From Streptomyces sp. NRRL B-24484 (GTDB lineage Bacteria > Actinomycetota > Actinomycetes > Streptomycetales > Streptomycetaceae), in contig NZ_JOAI01000025.1 in NCBI RefSeq assembly GCF_000717715.1, positions 47,694 to 111,693 of the forward strand: a stretch of DNA of 64,000 nucleotides, read 5' to 3'. Both the position numbers and the translations under genes were made by a program. Under the pieces are notes generated by a model that worked only from the letters and a program-made list of their open reading frames with translations, did not search any database and had not been told where the DNA came from. Positions 1-8,628 of this stretch are shown here, one piece after another (position 1 is the stretch's first letter; each line of letters begins with the position of its first letter).

Positions 1-1402
1 GCACCGCGTCGGCGTGCTGGACGAGGTCGTAGGCGTCGTTGGCGTGCAGCAGCGGCGAGGTGTCGATCAGCACCACGTCGGCGTGCTCGCGGGCCCGCCG
101 CAGCACCTCGCCGGCCCGCAGCACCAGCGCGGCCGGGTACGCCGTCGTGTTGCCTCCGGTGATCAGCCGGACGCCTTCGGTGCCGGTCTCCCGGATCAGG
201 TCGTCCAGCCCGGACAGCCGCTCCCCGCTGAGGAGTTCGGCCATGCCCGGGCCGTCGCCGATGCCGAAGTGCAGGTGGGTCTGCGGGTGCCGGAAGTCGC
301 AGTCGAGCACCAGCACCGCCCGGCCGGTCTCGGCCAGCGCCGCGGCCAGGTTGGCGACGGTGGTGGTGCGGCCGTCGCCGCTGCGGCCGGACATCACCAG
401 GATCACCGGTGCGGGCCCGGCGCGGCCCGGCGCGGCCGGTTCGCTGCCGGGCCGGCCGGAGAGCGACTCGGGGCCGGTGAGCAGCAGGGTGGAGCGCAGC
501 GAACGGTAGGCCTCGGCCGCCGGGTCGGAGGGCCGGGCCACCACCAGCGGCTCGCGCAGCCGGCGCAGCCGCCCGGCGAGCTGCGGGATCTCGCCGATCA
601 CCGGCAGGTTGAACGCCTCCTCGGTGGTGTTGCGGGTGCGCAGCCGGGTGTCCATCCGGCTGAGCATCACCGCGGCGACGATGCCGAGCGCGAGGCCGAG
701 GACGACCGCCAGGCCGAGCCGCACGCCGCGGCTGGGCGAGCTGAGCAGGCTGCCGCCGGCCTCCTTGGCGTCGATGCTGCCCCACTGCTGGACGGCGTCG
801 GTCTGGCTGTAGTTCTGCAGGGTGCTGATGTCGGTCAGCGTCTTGGTGAGCGCGTTGAGCGCGGCGGTCAGCTGCGGCTGGAGCTTCGGCTGGTCGGCGG
901 AGCCGGCCTTGGTGAAGGCGTGCTGCAGGTTGTTGACCTGCTCCTGCTGGGTGTCGGCCTGCGCCTGGAGCCGCTTGATCGACTCGTCGGCGCTCTTCTT
1001 CGACTCCTGGCCGTAGCCGGTGATGGTGGCGTCGGACAGCGCTGCCGCCAGGTCGGTGCAGGACTGCTGGGTGGGGCCGGTGGTGGTGAAGACCAGCATC
1101 TGGGTGGAGGCCGCGGTGACGGTGCGCCGGGCGGCGAGCGCGGCCACGTCCGTGACGTGGAGCTTCTTCGCGGCGGTGGTGGTCACGTTCGAGCCCTGCG
1201 CGTAGCTGAGCACCTGGTCGGCCCGGACGGACTCGCCCGCGCCGGCCACCGGGGTGATCGCCACCTTGCACTGCCACTTGCCGTCGTCCACGGCGTCGCC
1301 CGCCGGCGTCAGCAGGAAGCCGATGACCAGGGCGGCGAGGGTGCACCCGGCGAGCAGCCGCCAGTAGCGCCGCAGGACGGTGAAGTGGTTTGCCGGTTCC
1401 AC
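1..1402 (-). CDS. Wzz/BY-kinase-like polysaccharide co-polymerase (3' end cut by window)
   Basis: Probable membrane protein controlling assembly of a surface polysaccharide. The GTG start at 1402 follows a GAGGGGAA ribosome binding site. A first membrane segment lies near residues 13-32. A long periplasmic-type region follows, then a second membrane helix (about residues 228-250, from 650-720). A cytoplasmic BY-kinase-type nucleotide-binding domain comes next. In it, the Walker A region reads SGRSGDGRTTT with Arg345 where the P-loop Lys is expected. A Walker A'-like VLVLDCDFRHPQ follows at 364-374, and a Walker B-like VVLIDTSPLL lies near the window edge. Any C-terminal tyrosine cluster is outside the window. 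The family normally couples chain-length control to tyrosine autokinase activity. The Lys-to-Arg change makes kinase activity uncertain. It heads the polysaccharide region. Confidence 0.85.
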   Translation of the reverse strand, partial: MEPANHFTVLRRYWRLLAGCTLAALVIGFLLTPAGDAVDDGKWQCKVAITPVAGAGESVRADQVLSYAQGSNVTTTAAKKLHVTDVAALAARRTVTAASTQMLVFTTTGPTQQSCTDLAAALSDATITGYGQESKKSADESIKRLQAQADTQQEQVNNLQHAFTKAGSADQPKLQPQLTAALNALTKTLTDISTLQNYSQTDAVQQWGSIDAKEAGGSLLSSPSRGVRLGLAVVLGLALGIVAAVMLSRMDTRLRTRNTTEEAFNLPVIGEIPQLAGRLRRLREPLVVARPSDPAAEAYRSLRSTLLLTGPESLSGRPGSEPAAPGRAGPAPVILVMSGRSGDGRTTTVANLAAALAETGRAVLVLDCDFRHPQTHLHFGIGDGPGMAELLSGERLSGLDDLIRETGTEGVRLITGGNTTAYPAALVLRAGEVLRRAREHADVVLIDTSPLLHANDAYDLVQHADAV

Positions 1403-1873
1403 CGGTTGGTTCCCCTCGCGATCGTGGTGCGGGCACGCGGGTCACCGGGCCGGCCCGCCTCGGCGGACCCCGGTGCCGCCGGGTGCGGCAGGGTCGGGTG
1501 CGGCGGCCCCGGCACCGGGGCGGACGCGATCAGGTGGAGGTGGCCGGTAACGCGGCGGACCGGCGCGGACCGTCCGGCGGGACGGCGCATCGTGGCAGTC
1601 GTTGTGACATCAGGCCCCCTGACGGCGTTGCCCACCCGGCCGCCCCGGCCCGGATGCCTCGCGCGGATAGCCGTACCCCCCCCCCGGCAGCCCGCTTACC
1701 CCCTGCGATGCTTGCCTTCGCGGACCTGCGGCGCAAGCGCTTTGGCGATTCTCGGCGGCCGCATTTCGGCCCTCCCGCGCGCCCTGCCATGGTTGCGGCG
1801 GCTTTGTCCGCTTTCCGTGGCATGTCAACTCCGTTGTGCGGAGCGGTACTTCGGTGGTCGATCCGAAAGGGCC
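1403..1873. other. intergenic region upstream of the co-polymerase gene
   Basis: This 471-bp gap lies between two minus-strand genes. Short open frames here have poor third-position bias and no recognisable family, so I see no gene. On the minus strand a TTGACA-like -35 hexamer is at 1828-1823, but no good -10 follows at 17-18 bp. A promoter for the downstream co-polymerase gene is possible but weakly supported. Confidence 0.3.
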
Positions 1874-3025
1874 TCAGCGGCCGGCCGGCACCCGGCGCAG
1901 CGACCGCTCGTAGAAGCCCACCATCTGCCCGCAGACCTGCGGCAGCGTGAACGAGGTGAGGAACCGCGCCCGGGCCGCCTTCACCCGAAGCCGCGCCGCC
2001 GCCCGGTCGTCCAGGGCCGACACCAGCGCCGCCGCCAGCTCGGCCGGCCGCTCCGGCGGCACCAGCAGCGCGTAGTCCTCCGAGCCGACGGTCTCGCGCA
2101 GCGCCGGGACGTCCGCGCACACCAGCGGCACCCCGACCCCCATCGCCTCCATCGCCGCACTGCCCAACCCCTCCCACCGGGAGGGCACCGCGAACGCGTC
2201 CGAGGCCGCCATCAGGTCGTACACGTCGCCGCGCGGGCCCAGGAACCGCACCTGCCCGGCCCGGGCCGCCAGGGCCTCCAGCCGGGCGGTCTCCGTGCCC
2301 GGACTGCCCGCCAGCAGCAGCACCGCCTCCGGCGCCTGCCGGCGCACCCCGGCGAACGCCTCCACCAGCACGTCCAGCCCCTTCTGGTACTGCTGCCGGG
2401 CGGCGGCCAGCACCACCGGGGTGTCCTGCGCCAGCCCCAGCGCGGCCCGCACCGCCGCCCGCCGCTCCGGCGTCACCGACCCCAGCAGCTCCGGGTCGCG
2501 GCCGCGCGGCACCACGTCGATCCGGTCCGGCGAGACCCGCAGCCGCCGCGCCATCGACGAGGCGACGTGCCGGGTCAGCGCGTGGAAGCGCCGGGTGCCC
2601 TGCGCGGTCGCCGCGTCCACCGCCTGCGCCGCCCGCACCTTCCACGGCGACAGCCCGCGCGCGTGCAGGTGCTCCGGCCCGTACGAGGAGTTGACCAGGC
2701 TCGACACCACGGGCGTGCCCGCGGCGAGCGCCGCCGCCCGGCCCAGCACGTCCGCCTCGTACAGCGTGGTGTGCACCAGGTCCGGCCGGTGCTCGCGGAC
2801 CAGCCGGCGCAGCGCCGCAGCCCGCCCGGCCCGCCCCGAGCCGTGCACGCCGAACACCCGGGCGCCCGCCGCGACCAGCTCCGGCTGGAAGCCCCCCGGC
2901 GAGTCCTTCAGGTACGCGACGTCCAGGCGGACGCCCGAGCGCACCAGGTGCGGGGCCATCGAGGCCAACCCCTGCTCGGCACCGCCGATCCGGTGCAGGC
3001 TGTCGATCACGTAGAGCACATGCAC
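1874..3025 (-). CDS. GT4-family glycosyltransferase
   Basis: 383-aa GT-B fold glycosyltransferase, likely cytoplasmic and acting on a polysaccharide or lipid-linked intermediate. The GTG start at 3025 gives the N-terminus VHVLYVIDSLHRIGGAEQ. This is the usual beta-strand plus glycine-rich GG(A)E turn of GT4 enzymes, and longer in-frame starts add only low-complexity sequence. A G-rich stretch about 13 bases upstream is the only SD-like signal. The C-terminal half carries VPSRWEGLGSAAMEAMGVGV, the E-x7-E-type donor-sugar region of GT4 enzymes. The donor and acceptor cannot be read from sequence. It sits with other polysaccharide genes, in the same direction as the co-polymerase gene and 471 bp from it. 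Confidence 0.88.
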   Translation of the reverse strand: MHVLYVIDSLHRIGGAEQGLASMAPHLVRSGVRLDVAYLKDSPGGFQPELVAAGARVFGVHGSGRAGRAAALRRLVREHRPDLVHTTLYEADVLGRAAALAAGTPVVSSLVNSSYGPEHLHARGLSPWKVRAAQAVDAATAQGTRRFHALTRHVASSMARRLRVSPDRIDVVPRGRDPELLGSVTPERRAAVRAALGLAQDTPVVLAAARQQYQKGLDVLVEAFAGVRRQAPEAVLLLAGSPGTETARLEALAARAGQVRFLGPRGDVYDLMAASDAFAVPSRWEGLGSAAMEAMGVGVPLVCADVPALRETVGSEDYALLVPPERPAELAAALVSALDDRAAARLRVKAARARFLTSFTLPQVCGQMVGFYERSLRRVPAGR

Positions 3026-3378
3026 AGCAGCGACCCCCCGGGAACACCGGCGCGGCCGGTCTCCCGTCCGTCCTACGCCCTGACAGGCGCTCAGCATCCC
3101 AGCCCGGACCCGCCTCCGCCAGGAAATCCACCAGGACGCCGTGCGGCGCGCCCACCGAGGGGCGCGTGGGGGGCACCTCCCGGCCGAAGGCTGGGGAGAA
3201 CTGCGCAATCCGAGGGCGGTTACCACAACAGAAGGGGCCGGCCCCGATTCGTACGGCGAGCCCCATCCGGATTGCGCAGTTCCCCGCGCCCTCGGAGTGC
3301 TGCCCCTGGACCGCTGCCCCTGGAGTGCGCCTCCCCGAACGCCTGCGCAGGGTGCGCGCGCTGTGCCAGGGTCGGGGC
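3026..3378. repeat. divergent intergenic region with paired AACTGCGCAATCCG inverted repeat
   Basis: This region separates two divergent glycosyltransferase genes and must hold both promoters. It contains a compact hairpin (CTCCCGGCC at 3176-3184 against GGCTGGGGAG) followed by AACTGCGCAATCCG at 3199-3212. The exact reverse complement of that 14-mer lies at 3268-3281, followed by TTCCCCGCGCCC. The same sequence family recurs at 10598-10736 and 38226-38464, so this is a dispersed intergenic element and not a local coincidence. No gene is seen. Confidence 0.7.
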
Positions 3379-4521
3379 ATGCCAGCCGCCGAGTCCGTGC
3401 GTCCCGCCGTCCTGCACCTGGTCACCGACCCGCGGCGGCGCGGCGCCCAGAACCTCGCCCGCGACCTGCACGCCGAACTGCTCGACCGGGGCCACCGCTC
3501 CGACCTGCGCTCGCTCCGGCCGCACCCCGACGCCGACGCCGAGGACGCCCGCCCACTCGGCCCGGGCCGCTACCACCCGGCCACCCTGCGGGCGCTGCGC
3601 GCCGCCGCCCGCCGCGCCGACGTGGTCGTCGCCCACGGCTCCTCCACCCTGCCGGCCTGCGCCGCCGCCCTGGTCGGCAGCGGCACCCCGTTCGTCTACG
3701 TCAACATCGGCGACCCCCGGCACTGGACGGCCTCCCCGGTCCGCCGGCTCCGCACCGGCCTGCTGCTGCGGCGGGCCGCCGCCGTCGCCGCGATCTCCGA
3801 CGGCGCCCGCGAGGTCCTGCTCGACCACTACCGGCTGCCCGCCCGGACGGTCCGCACCATCCCCAACGGCCGTGCCGCCGACCGGTACCCGCCCGCCGCC
3901 GACGAGGCCGACCGGCGGGCCGCCCGCGCCGCCCTCGGCCTGCCCGCCGAGGGCCCGCTGCTCGCCTGGGTCGGCGCGCTCGCCCGCGAGAAGCGCCCCG
4001 ACCTCGCCCTGGACGCCCTCGCCCTGCTGCCCGGCGTCCACCTCGCGGTGGCCGGCGACGGCCCGCTGCGCAGCACGGCGGCCTCCCGCGACACCACCGG
4101 ACGGGCGCACTTCCTCGGCACCCTCGCCGATCCCGCCCCGCTCTACCGGGCCGCCGACGCCCTGCTGCTCACCAGCGACAGCGAGGGCGTGCCCGGTGTC
4201 CTGGTCGAGGCCGCGCTCGCCGGGCTGCCCGCGGTCGCCACCGACGTCGGCTGGGTCCGTGACGTCGTCCTGGACGGCGTCACCGGCAGTCTCGTCCCGC
4301 CCGGCGACCCGGCCGCCCTCGCCGGCGCGGTCGAGAAGCTGCTGGCCGACGCGCACGGCGCACTCGGCGCCGCCGCGCGCCGCCACGCACGGGAGCGCTT
4401 CGACCTCGCGGTGGTCGCCGACGCCTGGCAGCAGCTGCTCGACGAGACCGCCCGCAGCCCCCGACGCACCGTCCGACCGGACCCGACGCACCGTCCGGAG
4501 GCCCCGCGCCCGGGCGCCTGA
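3379..4521 (+). CDS. GT4-family glycosyltransferase
   Basis: 380-aa GT-B glycosyltransferase. The ATG at 3379 yields MPAAESVRPAVLHLVTDPRR, followed by the nucleotide-sugar-binding fold. The C-terminal domain has LLAWVGALAREKRPDLALDA, then LTSDSEGVPGVLVEAALAG, the conserved acidic E-x7-E donor-binding signature. TDVGWVRDVVLDG is also typical of GT4. The family transfers a sugar from a nucleotide donor with retention of configuration. The acceptor is unknown, but a surface glycan is the natural inference from the neighbours. It is divergent from the preceding GT4 gene. The C-terminal tail after about residue 355 is a short Arg/Pro-rich extension. Confidence 0.88.
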   Translation: MPAAESVRPAVLHLVTDPRRRGAQNLARDLHAELLDRGHRSDLRSLRPHPDADAEDARPLGPGRYHPATLRALRAAARRADVVVAHGSSTLPACAAALVGSGTPFVYVNIGDPRHWTASPVRRLRTGLLLRRAAAVAAISDGAREVLLDHYRLPARTVRTIPNGRAADRYPPAADEADRRAARAALGLPAEGPLLAWVGALAREKRPDLALDALALLPGVHLAVAGDGPLRSTAASRDTTGRAHFLGTLADPAPLYRAADALLLTSDSEGVPGVLVEAALAGLPAVATDVGWVRDVVLDGVTGSLVPPGDPAALAGAVEKLLADAHGALGAAARRHARERFDLAVVADAWQQLLDETARSPRRTVRPDPTHRPEAPRPGA

Positions 4522-4669
4522 CGGGCCGCCGGGCGGCCCGCACGGGCGAATCCGCCCCCCGCCTGTCCGCGGCCGGCGGGTGCGCGCATACTGGCCTGCG
4601 CGGCTCGCACCGCGCGACAGGGCCACCCCGGACCCGGCACGGCTGCGCCGCGACGGGGGAAGGTACGCG

Positions 4670-5578
4670 ATGGCAGTGCTCGCGATCATCGTCGGAGCCG
4701 GTCTGCTCTGGCTGCTCACCGGTGTCCGGATCGTCCAGCAGTACGAGCGCGGCGTGGTCTTCCGGCTCGGCCAGGTCCGCGGCCAGGTCCGCGGCCCCGG
4801 CCCGACGCTGCTGATCCCGCTGATCGACCGGATGCGCAAGGTCAACGTCCAGGTGATCACCATGCCGGTGCCGGCCCAGGAGGGCATCACCCGGGACAAC
4901 GTCTCCGTCCGGGTCGACGCCGTGGTCTACTTCCGCGTCGTGGAGCCGATCCGGGCCACCGTCGACGTGCAGAACTACACGTTCGCGATGTCCCAGGTCG
5001 CCCAGACCTCGCTGCGCTCCATCATCGGCAAGAGCGACCTCGACGACCTGCTCTCCGGCCGGGAGAACCTGCACCGCGGCCTCGAACTCATGCTGGAGAG
5101 CCCGGCCGTGGGCTGGGGCGTGCACATCGACCGGGTGGAGATCAAGGACGTCGCCCTGCCCGACTCGATGAAGCGCTCGATGGCCCGCCAGGCCGAGGCC
5201 GACCGTGAGCGGCGCGCCCGCATCATCACCGCCGACGGCGAGTTCCAGGCCGCCGCCAAGCTCGCCGAGGCCGCCACCGTCATGGACGCCACCCCGGCCG
5301 CCCTGCAGCTGCGCCTGCTGCAGACCGTCGTCGAGGTCGCCGCCGAGAAGAACTCCACCCTGGTGCTGCCGTTCCCGGTCGAGCTGCTGCGCTTCTTCGA
5401 CGCCGGCGCCAAGGCCGCAGCCGGGGCCGCCCCCGCCGCCGCGCCGGAGCCCGCCGCCGGGACGCCCGCCGTCGAGGCGCCCGCGGGGGAGCAGGCCGGA
5501 ACCCCCGCGCTGCCCCGGCCCGCCCAGGCACCGGACCACACCGCCCTGACGAAGTCCGAGCACACCCCCGAGGCCTGA
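4670..5578 (+). CDS. SPFH/band-7 (stomatin/slipin-like) membrane protein
   Basis: 302-aa SPFH-domain protein. One N-terminal membrane helix (residues 2-18, AVLAIIVGAGLLWLLTG) is followed directly by the band-7 domain. Motifs include QQYERGVVFRLG, an NVQVITMPVPAQE segment and GWGVHIDRVEIKDVALP, all characteristic of slipins. A coiled-coil-prone Glu/Arg/Ala region (about 170-215) supports oligomerisation. The last 50 residues are an Ala/Pro-rich tail. The ATG at 4670 follows GGGGGAAGG. A 9-bp duplication encodes GQVRGQVRG near residue 35. Family members scaffold membrane microdomains and often regulate FtsH-type proteases. No NfeD or protease gene is adjacent, so the partner is unknown. Confidence 0.9.
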   Translation: MAVLAIIVGAGLLWLLTGVRIVQQYERGVVFRLGQVRGQVRGPGPTLLIPLIDRMRKVNVQVITMPVPAQEGITRDNVSVRVDAVVYFRVVEPIRATVDVQNYTFAMSQVAQTSLRSIIGKSDLDDLLSGRENLHRGLELMLESPAVGWGVHIDRVEIKDVALPDSMKRSMARQAEADRERRARIITADGEFQAAAKLAEAATVMDATPAALQLRLLQTVVEVAAEKNSTLVLPFPVELLRFFDAGAKAAAGAAPAAAPEPAAGTPAVEAPAGEQAGTPALPRPAQAPDHTALTKSEHTPEA

Positions 5579-5599
5579 CCCCGACGGTGTGCCCGGACT

Positions 5600-5631
5600 G
5601 CCCGATCGGCCGACTGCTCGGCCGATCGGGC
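5600..5631 (+). terminator. 14-bp perfect hairpin after the SPFH gene
   Basis: Arms 5600-5613 (GCCCGATCGGCCGA) and 5618-5631 are perfect reverse complements around a 4-base CTGC loop. The hairpin begins 22 bases after the SPFH stop codon and 66 bases before the next gene. There is no long U-tract, which is common for actinomycete terminators. Confidence 0.8.
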
Positions 5632-5696
5632 GAATCCGTCCCCACCGGCCCCTCCTCGGCTGGAGACTGACGCACCGTCACTGCCAGGCTGGCGCC

Positions 5697-6368
5697 GTGA
5701 AGCTGCTGCGCACCGCCACCGCCCTGCTCGCCGCGACCGCCGCCACCGCCGCGATGGCCCCCGGCGCCACCGCCGCGGCCGCCGCGCCGGACACCCCGCG
5801 CGAGGGCGCCCACGCACTGCTCCCCGCCCACGCACCGCACCCCGGACACCCGCAGCGTTCGGCCGCCGAGCGGCAGGAGGCCGTCGAGTTCTTCTGGTAC
5901 GGCTGCAAGCACTGCGCCCAGTTCGAGCAGCCGCTGGAGCGCTGGGCGGCCCGGCACCGCGACGACGTCGTGCTGCGCCGGGTGCCCGCGGTCTGGCAGG
6001 GCGGCCCCGACGAGCAGCGCCAGCTCGGCCACGCCCGGCTCTACTACACCCTGGAGCGACTCGGCGCGGTCGACCGCCTGCAGGCCGAGGTCTTCCGGGC
6101 CGTCCGCGAACGCCACGAGGACCTCACCACCGAGTCCGGCGCCGCCGCCTGGGCGCTCGCCCAGGGCCTGGACCCCGCGGCCTTCCGCGCCGCCTGGCGC
6201 TCCCCGGAGGTCGACCGGCTGGTCGCCGACGCCCCCGGGCGGATGGCCCGCAACCGCATCACCGAGATCCCCACCGTCCTGGTCGGCTCCGGCCGGACCT
6301 CTCCCACCGGCGCCGGCGGCGTCGAACGGATGCCGGACGCCATGGACACCCTCGTCGAACACCACTGA
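5697..6368 (+). CDS. DsbA-like thiol:disulfide oxidoreductase (exported)
   Basis: 223-aa thioredoxin-fold protein. The GTG at 5697 gives VKLLRTATALLAATAAT, a signal peptide with probable cleavage after the Ala-rich stretch near residue 30. The active site is FFWYGCKHC, Cys70 and Cys73 in a CxxC arrangement. Late in the protein ITEIPTVLV supplies the cis-Pro loop (Thr-Glu-Ile-Pro). The alpha-helical insertion between these motifs is as in DsbA. The family introduces or shuffles disulfides in exported proteins. No dedicated DsbB or VKOR partner gene is adjacent. It lies between the SPFH terminator and the polysaccharide exporter. Confidence 0.88.
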   Translation: MKLLRTATALLAATAATAAMAPGATAAAAAPDTPREGAHALLPAHAPHPGHPQRSAAERQEAVEFFWYGCKHCAQFEQPLERWAARHRDDVVLRRVPAVWQGGPDEQRQLGHARLYYTLERLGAVDRLQAEVFRAVRERHEDLTTESGAAAWALAQGLDPAAFRAAWRSPEVDRLVADAPGRMARNRITEIPTVLVGSGRTSPTGAGGVERMPDAMDTLVEHH

Positions 6369-6543
6369 CCCGGACGGGCCGCGCAGCCGCCCGGCGGCGG
6401 CCCGGGATCCGGCCCGCCCCCTACCCGATCCACCTTCACCGAACCAGCCCCTGGCGCGCACACCTTGTGCCAGAGTGGGTCGCCCGGGTCGCACCGCCTG
6501 AGCTGCGGCCCACCGGCAGCCACATGCGAGAGGGCGGGGGCCC

Positions 6544-7440
6544 GTGGGGGGACAGAGCGCGCAGGTCGTCGACGGGCGCGACACGGAGACGGCGGCCCGG
6601 CCCGCCGTACCCGAAGGACCGCCGCCGGAGCTGCTCTTCAAGCGGCGGCTGCGCCCGGCGCAGACCGCCCGCGAACTCTGGGCGGCCCGCGAACTCGTCC
6701 GCGCCCTCGCCGAGCGCGACCTGCGCGCCCGCTACAAGCAGGCCGTCCTCGGCTTCGCCTGGGCGGTGCTCACCCCGCTCGCGCTGTGCGCCATCTTCAC
6801 CCTGGTCTTCCACCGCGCCGTCAGGATCGACACCGGCGGGGTGTCCTACCCGCTCTTCGCCTACGTCGGCCTGATCGTCTGGCAGTTCTTCAGCAACACC
6901 ATGAACCAGGGCGCGCTGAGCCTCGCCAACAACCTCAGCCTGCTCAACAAGGTGTACTGCCCGCGCGAGGTCTTCCCGCTGGCCACCATGCTGGTCGCCG
7001 CCGTCGACATGCTGATCGGCGTCGGCGTGCTCGCCGTGCTCTTCCTGGCCACCTGGACGGCCCCCGCCGCGACCGCGCTGTGGGTGCTGCCGCTGCTCGC
7101 GATCCAGTTCGCCTTCACCTACGGCGTCGCCCTGATCCTCTCCGTGGCCGTCGTCTACCTGCGCGACGTCCGCCACCTGCTGCCGATCATCACGCAGATG
7201 GGCGTCTTCGCGACCCCGGTCGCCTACCCGCTGGCCCGGATCCCCGTCCGGCTGCAGGAGGTCTACTGCGGCATCAACCCGCTCGGCGCCGTCATCGAGG
7301 GCTACCGCCGCGCCCTGCTGTACGGGCAGGCCCCCGACACCGGCCTCACCGCGATCGCCGCGGTCTCCTCGGTGGTCTTCCTGGTCGGCGGCTACCTGTT
7401 CTTCAAGAAGCTGGAAACGGGGATCGCCGATGTCGCGTGA
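6544..7440 (+). CDS. ABC-2 type polysaccharide/teichoic-acid export permease (Wzm/TagG-like)
   Basis: 298-aa membrane subunit of a polysaccharide ABC exporter. The GTG at 6544 follows GGGCGGGGG. A cytoplasmic N-terminus of about 60 residues includes LWAARELVRALAERDLRARY, the ABC-2 coupling region. Six hydrophobic segments follow between residues about 70 and 290. The family moves lipid-linked polymers across the membrane using its ATPase partner. The next gene encodes that ATPase and overlaps this one by 11 bases (7430-7440), so the two are translationally coupled. Confidence 0.9.
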   Translation: MGGQSAQVVDGRDTETAARPAVPEGPPPELLFKRRLRPAQTARELWAARELVRALAERDLRARYKQAVLGFAWAVLTPLALCAIFTLVFHRAVRIDTGGVSYPLFAYVGLIVWQFFSNTMNQGALSLANNLSLLNKVYCPREVFPLATMLVAAVDMLIGVGVLAVLFLATWTAPAATALWVLPLLAIQFAFTYGVALILSVAVVYLRDVRHLLPIITQMGVFATPVAYPLARIPVRLQEVYCGINPLGAVIEGYRRALLYGQAPDTGLTAIAAVSSVVFLVGGYLFFKKLETGIADVA

Positions 7441-8623
7441 GTACGAGCCGGGCACGATCCGCACCGAGCACGTCTGGAAGCGCTTCAGGGCCGACCAGCA
7501 GCGGATGCTGCTGCGCGACAAGGTCGAGTCGATGGCCCGCCGGCTTCGCGGCGGCCGCGGCGAGGACTGGCGCTGGGCGCTGCGCGACATCAACCTGCAC
7601 ATCGAACCCGGCGAGTCCGTCGGCCTGATCGGCTCCAACGGCTCCGGCAAGTCGACCCTGCTCAAGATGCTGACCCGGGTCATGTACCCGTACGGCGGGA
7701 TCATCGACGTCCGCGGCCGGATCGGCGCCCTGATCGAGATCCGGGCCGGCATCCACCCCGACCTCACCGGCCGGGAGAACGTCTACCTGTTCGGCGCGCT
7801 GCTCGGCCTCAAGCGCCGCGAGGTCGCCGCCCGCTTCGACGACATCGTCGGGTTCGCGCGGCTCGGCGGCGCCATCGACCGGCAGGTCAAGTTCTACTCC
7901 TCCGGCATGCAGATGCGCCTCGGCTTCGCCGTCGCCGCCTACCTGGAGCCGCACGTCCTGCTCGTCGACGAGGTGCTCGCCGTCGGCGACGCCGTCTTCC
8001 AGCAACGCTGCCTGGACCGGATGCGCGAGGTCGCCGAGCAGGGCACCACCATCGTCTTCGTCTCCCACGACCTGCCGGCCGTCCAGTCGATCTGCCGCCG
8101 CGGCGTCTGGCTGGAGCAGGGCACCGTCCGGGTCGACGCCGGCATCAAGGACGCCCTGGCCGGCTACCGCGACTCGATCGAGGCCCAGTCCGAGGCCTCC
8201 GCCCGCACCGGCGAACCGCTCCAGCTGCTCAAGCACGAACTCGTCGGCGAGGACGGGGAGAACCTCACCACCGACGAGCCGATGACGGTGGAACTCACCC
8301 TCGGCGGCGACTACCGCGGCGACGCCACCCTGCACCTCGGCGTCAGCGAGGGCACCTCCAGCCCGATCTTCCAGATCAGCCACGAGATCCGGCTCGGCGG
8401 CGGCGACCACCACGTCGCCTGCGTGATCCCCCGGCTGCCGCTGCCCCGCGGCCGCTACACCCTCTGGGCCGGCGTCTACTCCATCGGCAGGACCGACGGC
8501 GGCACGCTGATGAGCTGGCACTCCGTCGGGCAGTTCGACGTGTTCGGTCCCCTGCTGGACACCCCGCCGCGGGCCGTGGTGCTGGCCGCGCCGGTCTTCG
8601 TCCCGCACCACTGGGAGGAGTGA
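7430..8623 (+). CDS. ABC exporter ATPase with Wzt-like C-terminal domain
   Basis: 397-aa ATP-binding subunit paired with the upstream permease. Walker A is GSNGSGKST near residue 67. The signature region is YSSGMQMRLGFAVA, Walker B is VLLVDEVLAVGD, and the H-loop is VSHD. Spacing is typical of Wzt/TagH-type polysaccharide exporters. Residues about 265-397 form an extra beta-rich domain (PMTVELTLGGDYRGDATLHL) resembling the Wzt carbohydrate-binding domain, which reads the exported glycan. The ATG at 7430 lies inside the permease gene. The stop at 8623 abuts the following glycosyltransferase, forming a three-gene export and synthesis operon. Confidence 0.92.
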   Translation: MSREYEPGTIRTEHVWKRFRADQQRMLLRDKVESMARRLRGGRGEDWRWALRDINLHIEPGESVGLIGSNGSGKSTLLKMLTRVMYPYGGIIDVRGRIGALIEIRAGIHPDLTGRENVYLFGALLGLKRREVAARFDDIVGFARLGGAIDRQVKFYSSGMQMRLGFAVAAYLEPHVLLVDEVLAVGDAVFQQRCLDRMREVAEQGTTIVFVSHDLPAVQSICRRGVWLEQGTVRVDAGIKDALAGYRDSIEAQSEASARTGEPLQLLKHELVGEDGENLTTDEPMTVELTLGGDYRGDATLHLGVSEGTSSPIFQISHEIRLGGGDHHVACVIPRLPLPRGRYTLWAGVYSIGRTDGGTLMSWHSVGQFDVFGPLLDTPPRAVVLAAPVFVPHHWEE

Positions 8624-8628
8624 CCGCG

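Noticed and set aside
1610..1828. 72-aa minus-strand ORF upstream of the co-polymerase gene
   Set aside because: Mixed codon bias, no recognisable motif and no clear RBS; the region is better explained as promoter DNA.
14..5578. A 1854-codon plus-strand open frame
   Set aside because: Only its last 302 codons encode a recognisable protein (SPFH). The rest is antisense or out of frame to the co-polymerase and glycosyltransferase genes; long stop-free frames are expected in DNA this GC-rich.
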